Origin: an uncultured Eubacteriales bacterium | GTDB taxonomy: Bacteria > Bacillota > Clostridia > Oscillospirales > Oscillospiraceae | Direction: 5' to 3' | DNA length: 64,000 nt | Assembly: GCA_900544295.1 (NCBI GenBank) | Contig: UQUO01000001.1 | Span: forward strand, 62,001-126,000 | Part shown: positions 23,641 through 30,688 of the stretch, one piece after another | How the letters are laid out: each line of letters begins with the position of its first letter | How positions within the stretch are numbered: position 1 is the first letter of the stretch | Program-made: the position numbers and the translations under genes | Notes under the pieces: model-generated | Seen by the model: only the letters and a program-made list of their open reading frames with translations | Told to the model about the DNA's origin: nothing | Databases searched by the model: none

Positions 23641-24249
23641 ATGAATACCATAAAAGAAAACTCAAAAGCAGCGTTTAACCAACAGGCCGCCACCTACGAT
23701 AAAGATATTAAGGGCCAGCACGCCCGCTCCCTTTATCCTATTCTGCTGGAAAAGCTGTCACACATTCCTTTCCACTCTGCTCTGGATTTAGGATGTGGGA
23801 CTGGTGAAATGCTGAAACTCATTTTTCAGAAGGATACCCATAAAGAATTGTGCGGCATCGACTTGTCGGAGGAAATGCTTGCTGTTGCTAAGTCAAAACT
23901 TCCGGAACAAGTCAAGCTGTTACTGGGAGATAGTGAGTCACTCCCTTTCCCGGATAACACTTTTGATGTTGTGTACTGCAATGACTCTTTTCATCATTAC
24001 CCAGCTCCGCAGAATGTATTAAAGGAAGTGCATCGTGTTTTGAAGCCGGAAGGGACCTTCCTGATGGGGGATTGCTGGCAACCATTTGTAGGGCGCGTGA
24101 TAATGAATTTCTATATGCGCCATAGCAAAGAAGGCGATGTGAAGATATACTCTGAAACAGAAATCGTTTCGATGCTTTCAGAATATTTTCATAATGTGTC
24201 GTGGGAGCAGATTGGAAATACGGCCTGTATTGCTATGGCTCAAAAATGA
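23641..24249 (+). CDS. Class I SAM-dependent methyltransferase
   Basis: 202 residues of the UbiE/Methyltransf_11 type: motif I LDLGCGTGEML, acidic motif GIDLSEEML, LLGDSESLPFPDNTFDVVYC, and the HRVLKPEG loop. ATG follows AGGAGG. The acceptor is unknown. It shares an operator with the TetR-group genes, which suggests drug or lipid modification in the same response as the MATE exporter. Confidence 0.88.
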   Translation: MNTIKENSKAAFNQQAATYDKDIKGQHARSLYPILLEKLSHIPFHSALDLGCGTGEMLKLIFQKDTHKELCGIDLSEEMLAVAKSKLPEQVKLLLGDSESLPFPDNTFDVVYCNDSFHHYPAPQNVLKEVHRVLKPEGTFLMGDCWQPFVGRVIMNFYMRHSKEGDVKIYSETEIVSMLSEYFHNVSWEQIGNTACIAMAQK

Positions 24250-24263
24250 GTGATATTCAATCA

Positions 24264-24292
24264 TTGATTCTTTAGCGTGGGCGTGCTATTAT
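24264..24292 (+). promoter_or_regulatory. Promoter of the TetR-family gene
   Basis: TTGATT (24264-24269) and TATTAT (24287-24292) with a 17-bp spacer. An imperfect palindrome ATTCAATCATTGATT overlaps the -35 and may be a variant operator for autoregulation. Confidence 0.6.
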
Positions 24293-24314
24293 AAAAAGAA
24301 AGGAGGCTCGGACT

Positions 24315-24875
24315 ATGCGGATTACAAAAGAACCAGAAGCACGCAAGCAAGAGATCTTGGATACTGCCCTCAAATTGTTCGGGGAAAATGGATATGAAAA
24401 AACCTCGATTACAGATATAGCAAAAGCAATCGGCGTTGCTCAAGGTCTATGCTACCGATACTTTCCGTCCAAAGAGGCGCTATTTGACAGCGCGATTGAA
24501 CAGTATGCAGATGTTCTGGTGGAACAGCTTGTTGGCTTTGAAAAGGACGATCACAAGTCCCTGCGGCAGATCATCGAAGATATGCCTGCCACGATGGAAG
24601 ATCGGGACACAAAGTACTATTCAGTTTTTCACCAGGCCGAAAATAAGAAATTCCACGATCAGCTTTCTCTAAAAGTATGTGAGAAGTTGGTTCCGCCTGT
24701 GGAAAAGCTGCTACAGCGGGCCCAGCAAAACGGTGAGATCCAGATTGATGATTTGCAGGCTGCTGCGATGTTTTGTGTATATGGACAGCTTGGCATCCTG
24801 TTGGCGGACGAACTGACACAAGAAGATAAATCAAAGCGGATTCGAGAATTTCTCATATATGCGCTTCGCCTTTGA
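24315..24875 (+). CDS. TetR/AcrR-family repressor
   Basis: 186 residues. The N-terminal helix-turn-helix is ARKQEILDTALKLFGENGY followed by TSITDIAKAIGVAQGLCYRYFPSKEALF, the standard TetR pattern. The remaining ~130 residues form the variable ligand-binding helical core. ATG follows AAAGGAGG. It most likely represses the three TGAAT-N7-ATTCA promoters of this module and releases them on binding a drug-like ligand. Confidence 0.9.
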   Translation: MRITKEPEARKQEILDTALKLFGENGYEKTSITDIAKAIGVAQGLCYRYFPSKEALFDSAIEQYADVLVEQLVGFEKDDHKSLRQIIEDMPATMEDRDTKYYSVFHQAENKKFHDQLSLKVCEKLVPPVEKLLQRAQQNGEIQIDDLQAAAMFCVYGQLGILLADELTQEDKSKRIREFLIYALRL

Positions 24876-24921
24876 AAAATATCCCCTGCTATCGGGCGGG
24901 GGATATTCAAAGGTCAATAAC

Positions 24922-24938
24922 TGAATAGTTTTCATTCA
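24922..24938 (+). promoter_or_regulatory. TetR-type operator before the isoprenylcysteine-methyltransferase-like gene
   Basis: TGAAT-AGTTTTC-ATTCA, seven bases between arms, 17 bp upstream of the start codon; an unmistakable match to the sites at 23,573 and 25,611. Confidence 0.7.
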
Positions 24939-24955
24939 CATACGGAGGAGCTATA

Positions 24956-25570
24956 ATGAATGACCCTTCATGCTTTACAAACTTACATGAATATTACACT
25001 TTCATTTATGCCATAAGCTACATGATGTTAGTAGAAGTTGGAATCTGGATCTACAATTTTAGGGGCTGGTTGAGAAGGCTGGATAAGAAAAATAGTGATT
25101 ATGGAACGCTTCTGATTGTTATGTTGGGGTGTTGGGGAAGTTTTTACTTCAGCCCTTATTTCAGGAGCCAACAATTTACGCAAATAGCTGGAGAAATACT
25201 TCTCCCTCATATTTTTTACTATGTGGGTGTGGCTTTAATTCTAATAGGCACGACATTGCGTGCTTTTGCGGTCTGGAGCCTGCGGCATTCCTTTACGCTT
25301 GCTGTCAAAACAGGCAGCAACCAGCAGTTGGTTACAACCGGCGTTTACCGATATATCAGGAATCCCGCTTATGCCGGAACAATGTTGAGTATGCTTGGAA
25401 ATGCTTTTTGTTTCCGTTCTGCTTTTTCGCCCTTCATTGTGTTACTAATTTTGGCAGTCTGCTATGGAATTCGGATTAAGGTAGAGGAAAAAGCATTATA
25501 TGAGTGCTTCGGAGAAGATTTCAAAAATTATTGTTTCCGTTCATGGAGACTGATACCTCTTATTTGGTAA
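24956..25570 (+). CDS. Isoprenylcysteine carboxylmethyltransferase-family membrane protein
   Basis: 204 residues with about five membrane segments and the ICMT/PEMT signature GVYRYIRNPAYAGTMLSMLG, ending VEEKALYECFGEDFKNYCFRSWR. In this family the RNPxY/E region binds S-adenosylmethionine at the membrane face. Bacterial members methylate unidentified lipids or small molecules. ATG follows CGGAGG. It is the second methyltransferase of the TetR-controlled group. Confidence 0.85.
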   Translation: MNDPSCFTNLHEYYTFIYAISYMMLVEVGIWIYNFRGWLRRLDKKNSDYGTLLIVMLGCWGSFYFSPYFRSQQFTQIAGEILLPHIFYYVGVALILIGTTLRAFAVWSLRHSFTLAVKTGSNQQLVTTGVYRYIRNPAYAGTMLSMLGNAFCFRSAFSPFIVLLILAVCYGIRIKVEEKALYECFGEDFKNYCFRSWRLIPLIW

Positions 25571-25610
25571 CTGGCTACTGTTTTAGTAGCCATAAAATAT
25601 CATTCAAATA

Positions 25611-25627
25611 TGAATGTTCTTCATTCA
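25611..25627 (+). promoter_or_regulatory. TetR-type operator before the MATE exporter
   Basis: TGAAT-GTTCTTC-ATTCA. The left arm is also part of CATTCAAATATGAATG (25601-25616), giving two overlapping palindromes. Located 23 bp before the MATE start codon. Confidence 0.7.
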
Positions 25628-25650
25628 ATTATAGAAAGGAAGTTTTTATC

Positions 25651-26976
25651 ATGCCAACAAAAATTGATTTTGTAGGTGGGAATACAAAGCGTTGCCTTAT
25701 GGCGATGGCGCTCCCGATGATTGCCGCCATGTTCCTCAATATGATGTATAACCTTGTGGACAGCCTGTGGATCGGGAACTTGCTGGGAGAAACAGCCTAT
25801 GCCGCATTGACAAACTCCACCCCCATCATCCTGATCTTGACTTCCGTTGCGATGGGCGCAACTAACGGTGTATCAATTCTGATCTCCCAGGCGATTGGCG
25901 CGAAGGACAAGAAAAAGACAGAGAGTTTGATTGCCACATCCTTCTGCGTTGCGGTAGCTTTCTCCCTCCTTGTGACGATTCTGCTTGAGGCGTCTCTTCC
26001 TGCAATTTTGAAGGCGCTGAATACTCCGGCCGAAACTTATGATATGGCATACAGCTATTTGGCCATCTATGTACTTGGGTATCTTGCAGTTTACCTTTAC
26101 CTTTACTTCACCGCTGTTTTGCGGAGCTTTGGCAATTCTATGTTTCAAGCAGTAGCCATGCTGGTGTCAACAATTTTGAACGCGATCCTCGATCCTATTT
26201 TTATTCACTTTATCGGATTTCACGGTGCGGCGATTGCTACACTTCTTTCTCAGGTCATCTGCCTGCTGTTTATGCTGATCTATCTGAAAAAGAAAAAGCT
26301 GTTTGCATTCAAAATTTCTGCGTTTGACAGAAATGCTGTATTACCCCTGATTCAGAAAGCAATCCCTTCTGTCATCCAGCAAAGTATCCCTGCAATTAGC
26401 ACGACTTTCCTCACGGCGCTTGTCAGCACCTATAGCGTCACCGCAATAGCAGCTTATGGAGTAACGGGAAAACTGGAAACCATTCTTTTCTACCCGGCAA
26501 TGGCACTGAACATGGTTTTGACCACTATTATTGGACAGTGCGTTGGTGCAAACCGTTATGATCGGGCCAAGGACTATCTAAAGTGCGCTTTGGGATATGG
26601 CTGTGGCCTGCTCGTAATTCTTTCCGTTGTGGTGGTCGGTTTTTCGAGACAGCTTTCCGGTCTATTCGTCCGCAGTGAGGATGTGGCCGCTATTGTTGGA
26701 ACATATTTTTTGATCGTCAGCATTGGGTATATTCTTAACACCGTCACAAATTGCTATTTAGGTTCCCTTAACGGGATGGGGAAACCGTCAAAGAGTATGT
26801 TTCTGATGATTTTCTATTACATTGTAGTCCGGATGCCCTTGGCGTACTTACTTTCCTATCTGGGGTTCGGCCTAAATGGAATTTGGGTTGCGGTATTGAT
26901 CAGTCATGTGGTAGCCAGTGCCGCCGCAAGTATTTCTGGAACTATCTCTTTCAAGAAAAGGCTGACTGCAGAATAG
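25651..26976 (+). CDS. MATE-family multidrug/metabolite exporter
   Basis: 441 residues with twelve predicted membrane segments in two homologous halves. N-terminal MALPMIAAMFLNMMYNLVDSLWIG and later VGANRYDRAKDYLK are typical MATE sequences. The start at 25651 has AAAGGAAG upstream; a longer in-frame ORF extends into the previous gene without a ribosome site. It should export cationic drugs or metabolites by Na+ or H+ antiport. It is the last cargo gene before winged-helix copy C. Confidence 0.9.
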   Translation: MPTKIDFVGGNTKRCLMAMALPMIAAMFLNMMYNLVDSLWIGNLLGETAYAALTNSTPIILILTSVAMGATNGVSILISQAIGAKDKKKTESLIATSFCVAVAFSLLVTILLEASLPAILKALNTPAETYDMAYSYLAIYVLGYLAVYLYLYFTAVLRSFGNSMFQAVAMLVSTILNAILDPIFIHFIGFHGAAIATLLSQVICLLFMLIYLKKKKLFAFKISAFDRNAVLPLIQKAIPSVIQQSIPAISTTFLTALVSTYSVTAIAAYGVTGKLETILFYPAMALNMVLTTIIGQCVGANRYDRAKDYLKCALGYGCGLLVILSVVVVGFSRQLSGLFVRSEDVAAIVGTYFLIVSIGYILNTVTNCYLGSLNGMGKPSKSMFLMIFYYIVVRMPLAYLLSYLGFGLNGIWVAVLISHVVASAAASISGTISFKKRLTAE

Positions 26977-27028
26977 GAAACTTATTATATCGCAGTTCTA
27001 ACTATAGGGAGGTGATTCGTTTGGGAAG

Positions 27029-27436
27029 TTGGTAATCCTGTCTTTTGATGATAACGATGATGCTGTCTTTAATAAAGCAATCGCCGCTCTTTCTTCTATT
27101 GCAGATTTTTCCACGGTGGCTGCCTCCGCAGACACGCCGCTGCTCTTTGGCTCCCTGCAGATCGACCCGCAGCGCAGGCTGGTATGGCAGGCTGGCCAGA
27201 CGGTGGAGCTAACGCCGATGGAGTTTGATATTCTTCTCCTGCTGGCCCGCCGGCCAGGGCAGGTGTTCACCGCTCGCCAAATCTATGAAGCTGTTGCGGC
27301 GGACTCCTATGACGCCAGCTGGACCGGGATCTCCAGCATGGTCTACAAGCTCCGCCGCAAGCTGGGGGCCGGTATTATCGAAACAGTGCGGGGCCACGGC
27401 TACAAATTCGTTGCCCCAGGCACCTCACCAAAATAA
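27029..27436 (+). CDS. Receiver-less winged-helix DNA-binding protein, copy C
   Basis: Same beta-alpha-beta plus OmpR-type winged helix as copies A, B and D. As in B, GGAGG (27008-27012) is eight bases from TTG 27021, which opens only TTG GGA AGT TGG TAA. The long frame runs one base later, from GGG 27023, and its first conventional in-frame start is the TTG at 27029 given here, 16 bases from the ribosome site. Upstream the long frame is closed by TAG at 27005. The end GTSPK plus hairpin matches A and B. It stands directly before the intact fic gene. Confidence 0.8.
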   Translation: MVILSFDDNDDAVFNKAIAALSSIADFSTVAASADTPLLFGSLQIDPQRRLVWQAGQTVELTPMEFDILLLLARRPGQVFTARQIYEAVAADSYDASWTGISSMVYKLRRKLGAGIIETVRGHGYKFVAPGTSPK

Positions 27437-27439
27437 AGC

Positions 27440-27479
27440 AAGCGCACAACGGATCTTCTTCCGCTGTGCGCTTCTTTTA
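27440..27479. terminator. Bidirectional terminator between winged-helix copy C and fic
   Basis: AAGCGCACAACGG pairs with CCGCTGTGCGCTT, with CTTTTAT on the plus side and a T-rich GCTTTATTTT on the minus side. It serves the convergent winged-helix and fic genes. Confidence 0.85.
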
Positions 27480-28193
27480 TTCCTCACGCCGGTAATGCGG
27501 CTCCGGCACATAGGGCTCCTTCTGGTATTTGCGATATTTTTCCGGTACTTCGGCAGGCTCCTCCAGGCTTTCCGCACTGTAATCAATCGGCTCATCACAA
27601 ACAGCGTCCAGCAAAATGCGCTCCAAATGCTCAAATTCTGAAAACTGATCCAGGGAGGCCATCACAAAGGAGTCGCGGACATAACCGGCACTGGCAGCCA
27701 TCAGCTCCTGATCCATAAAGTATCCATGATACTCCACAAAAAAGGTCATCATCATTACAACCGTTCGGGTATTTCCCTCCCGGAAGGGATGCACCTGCCA
27801 GATTGGCGGAAAGAGGCTGGTAAGCTGATGAACAAATTCTTCCCGGCTGATGCCATCCCAGCGAGTATTTCTCAGCCGCCTAAAAGCCTCGTCGAGATCT
27901 TCCTCTATCCTGTCATCGTTGCTGTACCAAACGCTTCGACCTGCCAGCAGTTTCTCCCGCTTTTCGATATTGATGATGCGGTACTGGCCGGCCCATTCGT
28001 AAATGTCGCCAAACAGGCATCGGTGGATCTCCCGTAGGCCATTTGGAGAAAAGTCTTGAAAGCCCTGTTCGTATAACAGCATCATATTGGCTCTGGATTG
28101 CTCGGCCTCGATGCGATCCAGTGTTTTCTCATTTTTGATGTCCAGCTTGTTTTTCAAGACAGGCACATCTTCATACAGGTATGGATCAGACAC
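27477..28193 (-). CDS. Fic-domain AMPylating toxin
   Basis: 238 residues. The active-site loop HPFREGNTRT (histidine 135) matches HPFx[D/E]GNxRx of Fic enzymes that transfer AMP from ATP to protein hydroxyls. The flap GRSVWYSNDDRI and the helix FGDIYEWAGQYR are also standard. The last ~45 residues (EPAEVPEKYRKYQKEPYVPEPHY) are proline/glutamate-rich. It overlaps by eight bases the VbhA-like antitoxin upstream. Known class I Fic/VbhA pairs hit type II topoisomerases; the target here is unknown. Confidence 0.9.
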   Translation of the reverse strand: MSDPYLYEDVPVLKNKLDIKNEKTLDRIEAEQSRANMMLLYEQGFQDFSPNGLREIHRCLFGDIYEWAGQYRIINIEKREKLLAGRSVWYSNDDRIEEDLDEAFRRLRNTRWDGISREEFVHQLTSLFPPIWQVHPFREGNTRTVVMMMTFFVEYHGYFMDQELMAASAGYVRDSFVMASLDQFSEFEHLERILLDAVCDEPIDYSAESLEEPAEVPEKYRKYQKEPYVPEPHYRREE

Positions 28194-28389
28194 GGCTCTG
28201 ACGCTCCTGCTCCGCGATCCGGCGGTGATGTGCCAGCAATGCCTGCTTCATCTGTTCGCCCGTCAACTCACCGCGTGCCCAGCTGGCAGACAGTGACCGT
28301 GCATAGCTGGAAATCGGCGCACCCTCAATGGCGTTGATCGCGTCAGCCGTCTTGACCGCTGCAATCCGTTTCTTTTCCAATGGACTCAT
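28186..28389 (-). CDS. VbhA-like antitoxin of the Fic toxin
   Basis: 67 residues starting at MSPLEKKRIAAV (ATG 28389, GGGGGTG upstream); an in-frame extension to 28536 has no ribosome site. The segment AINAIEGAPISSYARSLSASWARGELTGEQM has the layout of VbhA, whose inhibitory helix places a glutamate in the Fic ATP pocket. The classical motif is [S/T]xxxE[G/N]; here the first position is isoleucine (INAIEG), while E-G is kept. Antitoxin-before-toxin order and overlap fit the class. Confidence 0.8.
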   Translation of the reverse strand: MSPLEKKRIAAVKTADAINAIEGAPISSYARSLSASWARGELTGEQMKQALLAHHRRIAEQERQSRV

Positions 28390-28592
28390 CGCGCCTTCAC
28401 CCCCTTCATTGATTTTAGTATAACACAGAACAGGCCTGTTTCCAATAGGCCAGACCAATGCGAATCTTTCTGAATTAGCAGCGAGCCTCAATGATTTCCT
28501 GCTCGGTGGTGCTGCCGGTGGACGGTTGGTACTCAATTTTGAAAGTTTGGATCAGGGTGGCTCGATGAGTATAAAAGCATAACGCTTTTTTG

Positions 28593-28781
28593 CTATTTCT
28601 CTTGATGATTTTTTCCATAATCAATCAATGTACCTATAACAATTCCAATCAACATTCCAATACCCGCACAAATAGGAATAGCAAAAAGATTTTGCAGAAA
28701 CGCCCATCCCAATACACCCATGCAACCACCGACAATAAATCCTGTTAATAAGCCAATAGTTAAGTATCTATTGTTTTTCAT
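28593..28781 (-). CDS. Small two-helix membrane protein (62 aa)
   Basis: The start at 28781 follows AGGGGGAT; the longer frame is untranslated. The translation MKNNRYLTIGLLTGFIVGG continues with a second glycine-rich hydrophobic segment (IPICAGIGMLIGIVIGTLIDYG). TATAAT on the minus strand about 45 bp upstream is a likely -10. Local AT content is higher than in the neighbours. No function is recognised. Confidence 0.6.
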   Translation of the reverse strand: MKNNRYLTIGLLTGFIVGGCMGVLGWAFLQNLFAIPICAGIGMLIGIVIGTLIDYGKNHQEK

Positions 28782-28938
28782 ATTGTTATATCCCCCTAAA
28801 TTGAACTTTATCGTTGGCTCTATTATACTATGACCAGTTGCTTTTTGGAATAGATGAATTGTAAACTTGCTGAACGGGAAAAGCTTGAAACGCAAGGTAT
28901 TCTCAGGTGGCAAATACATTTTAAGCCCACGGGAAAGA

Positions 28939-28970
28939 CCCTGAGACAGCGATCTCAGGGCCTTTCTCAT
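28939..28970 (-). terminator. Terminator after the sigma/helix pair
   Basis: CCCTGAGA-N6-TCTCAGGG hairpin (28939-28960) with a T-rich flank on the minus side (TCTTTCCC) and TTTCTC on the plus side. Confidence 0.6.
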
Positions 28971-28974
28971 AGAC

Positions 28975-29157
28975 TTAAATCCGGAACAGGTCAATCGCCC
29001 GCATCAGCGTGATGCACAGCTCCTGGTACAGATCCTCGTCCAGTCTGCCGTTAATCACGGCATACTTGAGCAGCAGGGGCCGGTACATGAGCAAAATGCT
29101 TGTGCTGGCCTCTTGGTCACCGCCCTTGGCTCGCCGCAGCATCTGTTCAAATGTCAT
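28975..29157 (-). CDS. Tn916-type small helix-turn-helix protein (60 aa)
   Basis: MTFEQMLRRAKGGDQEA...YRPLLLKYAVINGRLDEDLYQELCITLMRAIDLFRI is the short conserved protein found next to the sigma-like gene in Tn916-family and related conjugative transposons. It resembles region 2 of sigma factors. It overlaps the sigma gene by 11 bases. Probably the two together form a split sigma factor or a regulator pair for transfer or cargo genes. Confidence 0.8.
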   Translation of the reverse strand: MTFEQMLRRAKGGDQEASTSILLMYRPLLLKYAVINGRLDEDLYQELCITLMRAIDLFRI

Positions 29158-29560
29158 ATCCGTTCACCCCCTCGATGTTCTTCTTCAACTTCCGGATAGC
29201 CCGGTAATACACCGCGGCCGCGCCCTTATACGACAATCCCAGCTGCATACCGATCACATCGAATGGGCGCTTGTCCAGCACGCGGGCCAGGAACACATAC
29301 CGTTCCCGCTCGTCCAGCTGTTTCAAGGCATACAGGAGCGCACCGCTCTCAATTTTCTCCCAGAGGGGCAGCCGCTCCATCACTTCCTGCTCCAGCGTCT
29401 GGCTCACAGCAAAGATCGTATCCGTCAAGGTCTCCTGATTGCTGTACGCATAAAGGGCCTTCAGATAATCCCGCTGGGTTCGTCTGACTGCCTGGATTAA
29501 GTAACCTGTAAACTTGATTTGCAGTTCTTCCTCTGCTCGTCCATTATTTCGTTGCCACAT
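29147..29560 (-). CDS. Sigma-70 region-4-type factor of Tn916-like elements
   Basis: 137 residues from ATG 29560, which has GGAGG eight bases upstream; the longer frame is not supported. Residues ~80-130 form a region-4 helix-turn-helix (LDERERYVFLARVLDKRPFDVIGMQLGLSYKGAAAVYYRAIRKLKK). N-terminal AEEELQIKFTGYLIQAV is typical of the family. Its partner is the 60-residue protein at 28,975. No integrase or excisionase follows, so it is probably a leftover or re-used regulatory pair. Confidence 0.82.
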   Translation of the reverse strand: MWQRNNGRAEEELQIKFTGYLIQAVRRTQRDYLKALYAYSNQETLTDTIFAVSQTLEQEVMERLPLWEKIESGALLYALKQLDERERYVFLARVLDKRPFDVIGMQLGLSYKGAAAVYYRAIRKLKKNIEGVNGYDI

Positions 29561-30255
29561 GGCCTTATCCTCCAAATAGTTCAAGAATTTTAAGGGAATT
29601 CTTGAACCTTTGGCGGAGACCGGCACCGAACTAACGGGCATCTTGCCTTGCCATATAAAGAAACGCGGCCGGCCGCACACCGCAAAGGTGAGCTGCCGGC
29701 CGAGTGATACACATAAAGAAGTCCGTCATGACTTCCGGCGCCCGCAGGAGGAGGCTTATCGCTCGATTTGCGATGTTCCCGCCTACTCCCGTGAAAAGGG
29801 CGGCGGAAGAACCGTATTGTAAAGTAAGCTGTGTGTCGAAATGTAAGCAGATGGACGAACCTCTTTATGTGCATGATCCATCTTTCCATCATGCACTTCT
29901 GGCTCCCTGCCATCTGGACCACACTTTGCACACGAGCCCGCCGATGCTATGGGCTGGCGGCGGGCCTGCCAATCATCTTAGGTGCAGTGTTGTTCCGAAA
30001 ACTTTGTTGATTTTTGTCGGATTATAAAAGAAAAGGCGGCCTCATTCTCTCTGGAATAAGACCGCCTGTTGTAACTTGAAATTACCTCTGCTATTTTGAT
30101 TTCTCCGTCTCATAGACATCCCTCCCGTTCTTTCTACCCATATATGGCTTCAAAATGCCATATTAAGTGTAAAGGGCAAAGATCGCTGGATTTTGACTGA
30201 ACGGCAATTTTTCCCATCAGGCGGTTATTTCCATCAAAATTTTGCAGCTTTAACA
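29561..30255. other. Long stretch without a convincing gene
   Basis: About 700 bp without a supported protein gene. It holds a GGCCGG-rich inverted repeat near 29,667-29,705 and a strong minus-strand terminator (30,026-30,068) overlapping a 23-codon frame with a ribosome site (30,042-30,113). A palindrome ATATGGC/GCCATAT lies near 30,145-30,166. It may be the remains of a removed cargo gene with its leader. Confidence 0.5.
30026..30113 (-). promoter_or_regulatory. Possible leader peptide with attenuator terminator
   Basis: On the minus strand GGGAGGG precedes ATG 30113 and 23 codons (MRRRNQNSRGNFKLQQAVLF...) whose end lies inside the hairpin AGGCGGTCTTATTC/GAATGAGGCCGCCT (30067-30034), followed by TTTTCTTTT. 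A short frame running into a terminator is the structure of attenuators before antibiotic-resistance genes, but no such gene follows before the sigma pair. Confidence 0.4.
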
Positions 30256-30301
30256 CAAAGAAAAAGGGCGGGCAAAGATCTGATTTCTCCGCCCGCCCTT
30301 T
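30256..30301 (-). terminator. Terminator of the metallophore operon
   Basis: On the minus strand AAAGGGCGGGC (30301-30291) pairs with GCCCGCCCTTT (30273-30263), followed by TTCTTT. It lies 12 bp after the DtxR-type gene. Confidence 0.85.
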
Positions 30302-30312
30302 CTAAACAAGAT

Positions 30313-30675
30313 TTATCCCTGGCGCTTGACCTTCAGGTGCTGAAAGCTGTCCTCGCTGATGGCGTGCTCCATCCGGCAGGCATCTGCCTCAGCCGTTTCT
30401 TGATCCACGCCGGCCTCTATGAGCATTTCCGTGAAAAAGCAGTGCTTCTCATAGGTGCGCTCGGCCACCTCGCGGCCCACATCGGTCAGGCGAATGAAGC
30501 CGTCCTCGTCCCGCTCGACAAATCCGCCGGTCTGCAGTGTTGTAATGGCGTGGGTGATGCTCGGCTTGGTGAATCCCATGTGTCGGGCAATATCAACTGG
30601 ACGCACCATGCCCATTTTCTTTTGGAGAACAAGGATAGCCTCCAGGTAATCTTCTCCCGACGCATGGAGTTTCAT
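30313..30675 (-). CDS. DtxR/MntR-family metal-dependent repressor
   Basis: 120 residues starting at MKLHASGEDYLEAIL (ATG 30675, GGGAGG seven bases upstream); a longer frame to 30816 overlaps the binding-protein gene and is rejected. The winged helix (VRPVDIARHMGFTKPSITHAITTL) and metal-ligand segment (EKHCFFTEMLIEAGVDQETAEADACRMEHAISEDSF) follow the short MntR/DtxR form without an SH3 domain. It is the last gene of the operon, 14 bp after the binding protein, and probably binds the iron-box-like palindrome at the operon head. Confidence 0.88.
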   Translation of the reverse strand: MKLHASGEDYLEAILVLQKKMGMVRPVDIARHMGFTKPSITHAITTLQTGGFVERDEDGFIRLTDVGREVAERTYEKHCFFTEMLIEAGVDQETAEADACRMEHAISEDSFQHLKVKRQG

Positions 30676-30688
30676 TACATTGCCTCCC

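Noticed and set aside
29667..29705. CGGCCGG inverted repeat as a transposon end
   Set aside because: No transposase, no matching second end and no target duplication were found.
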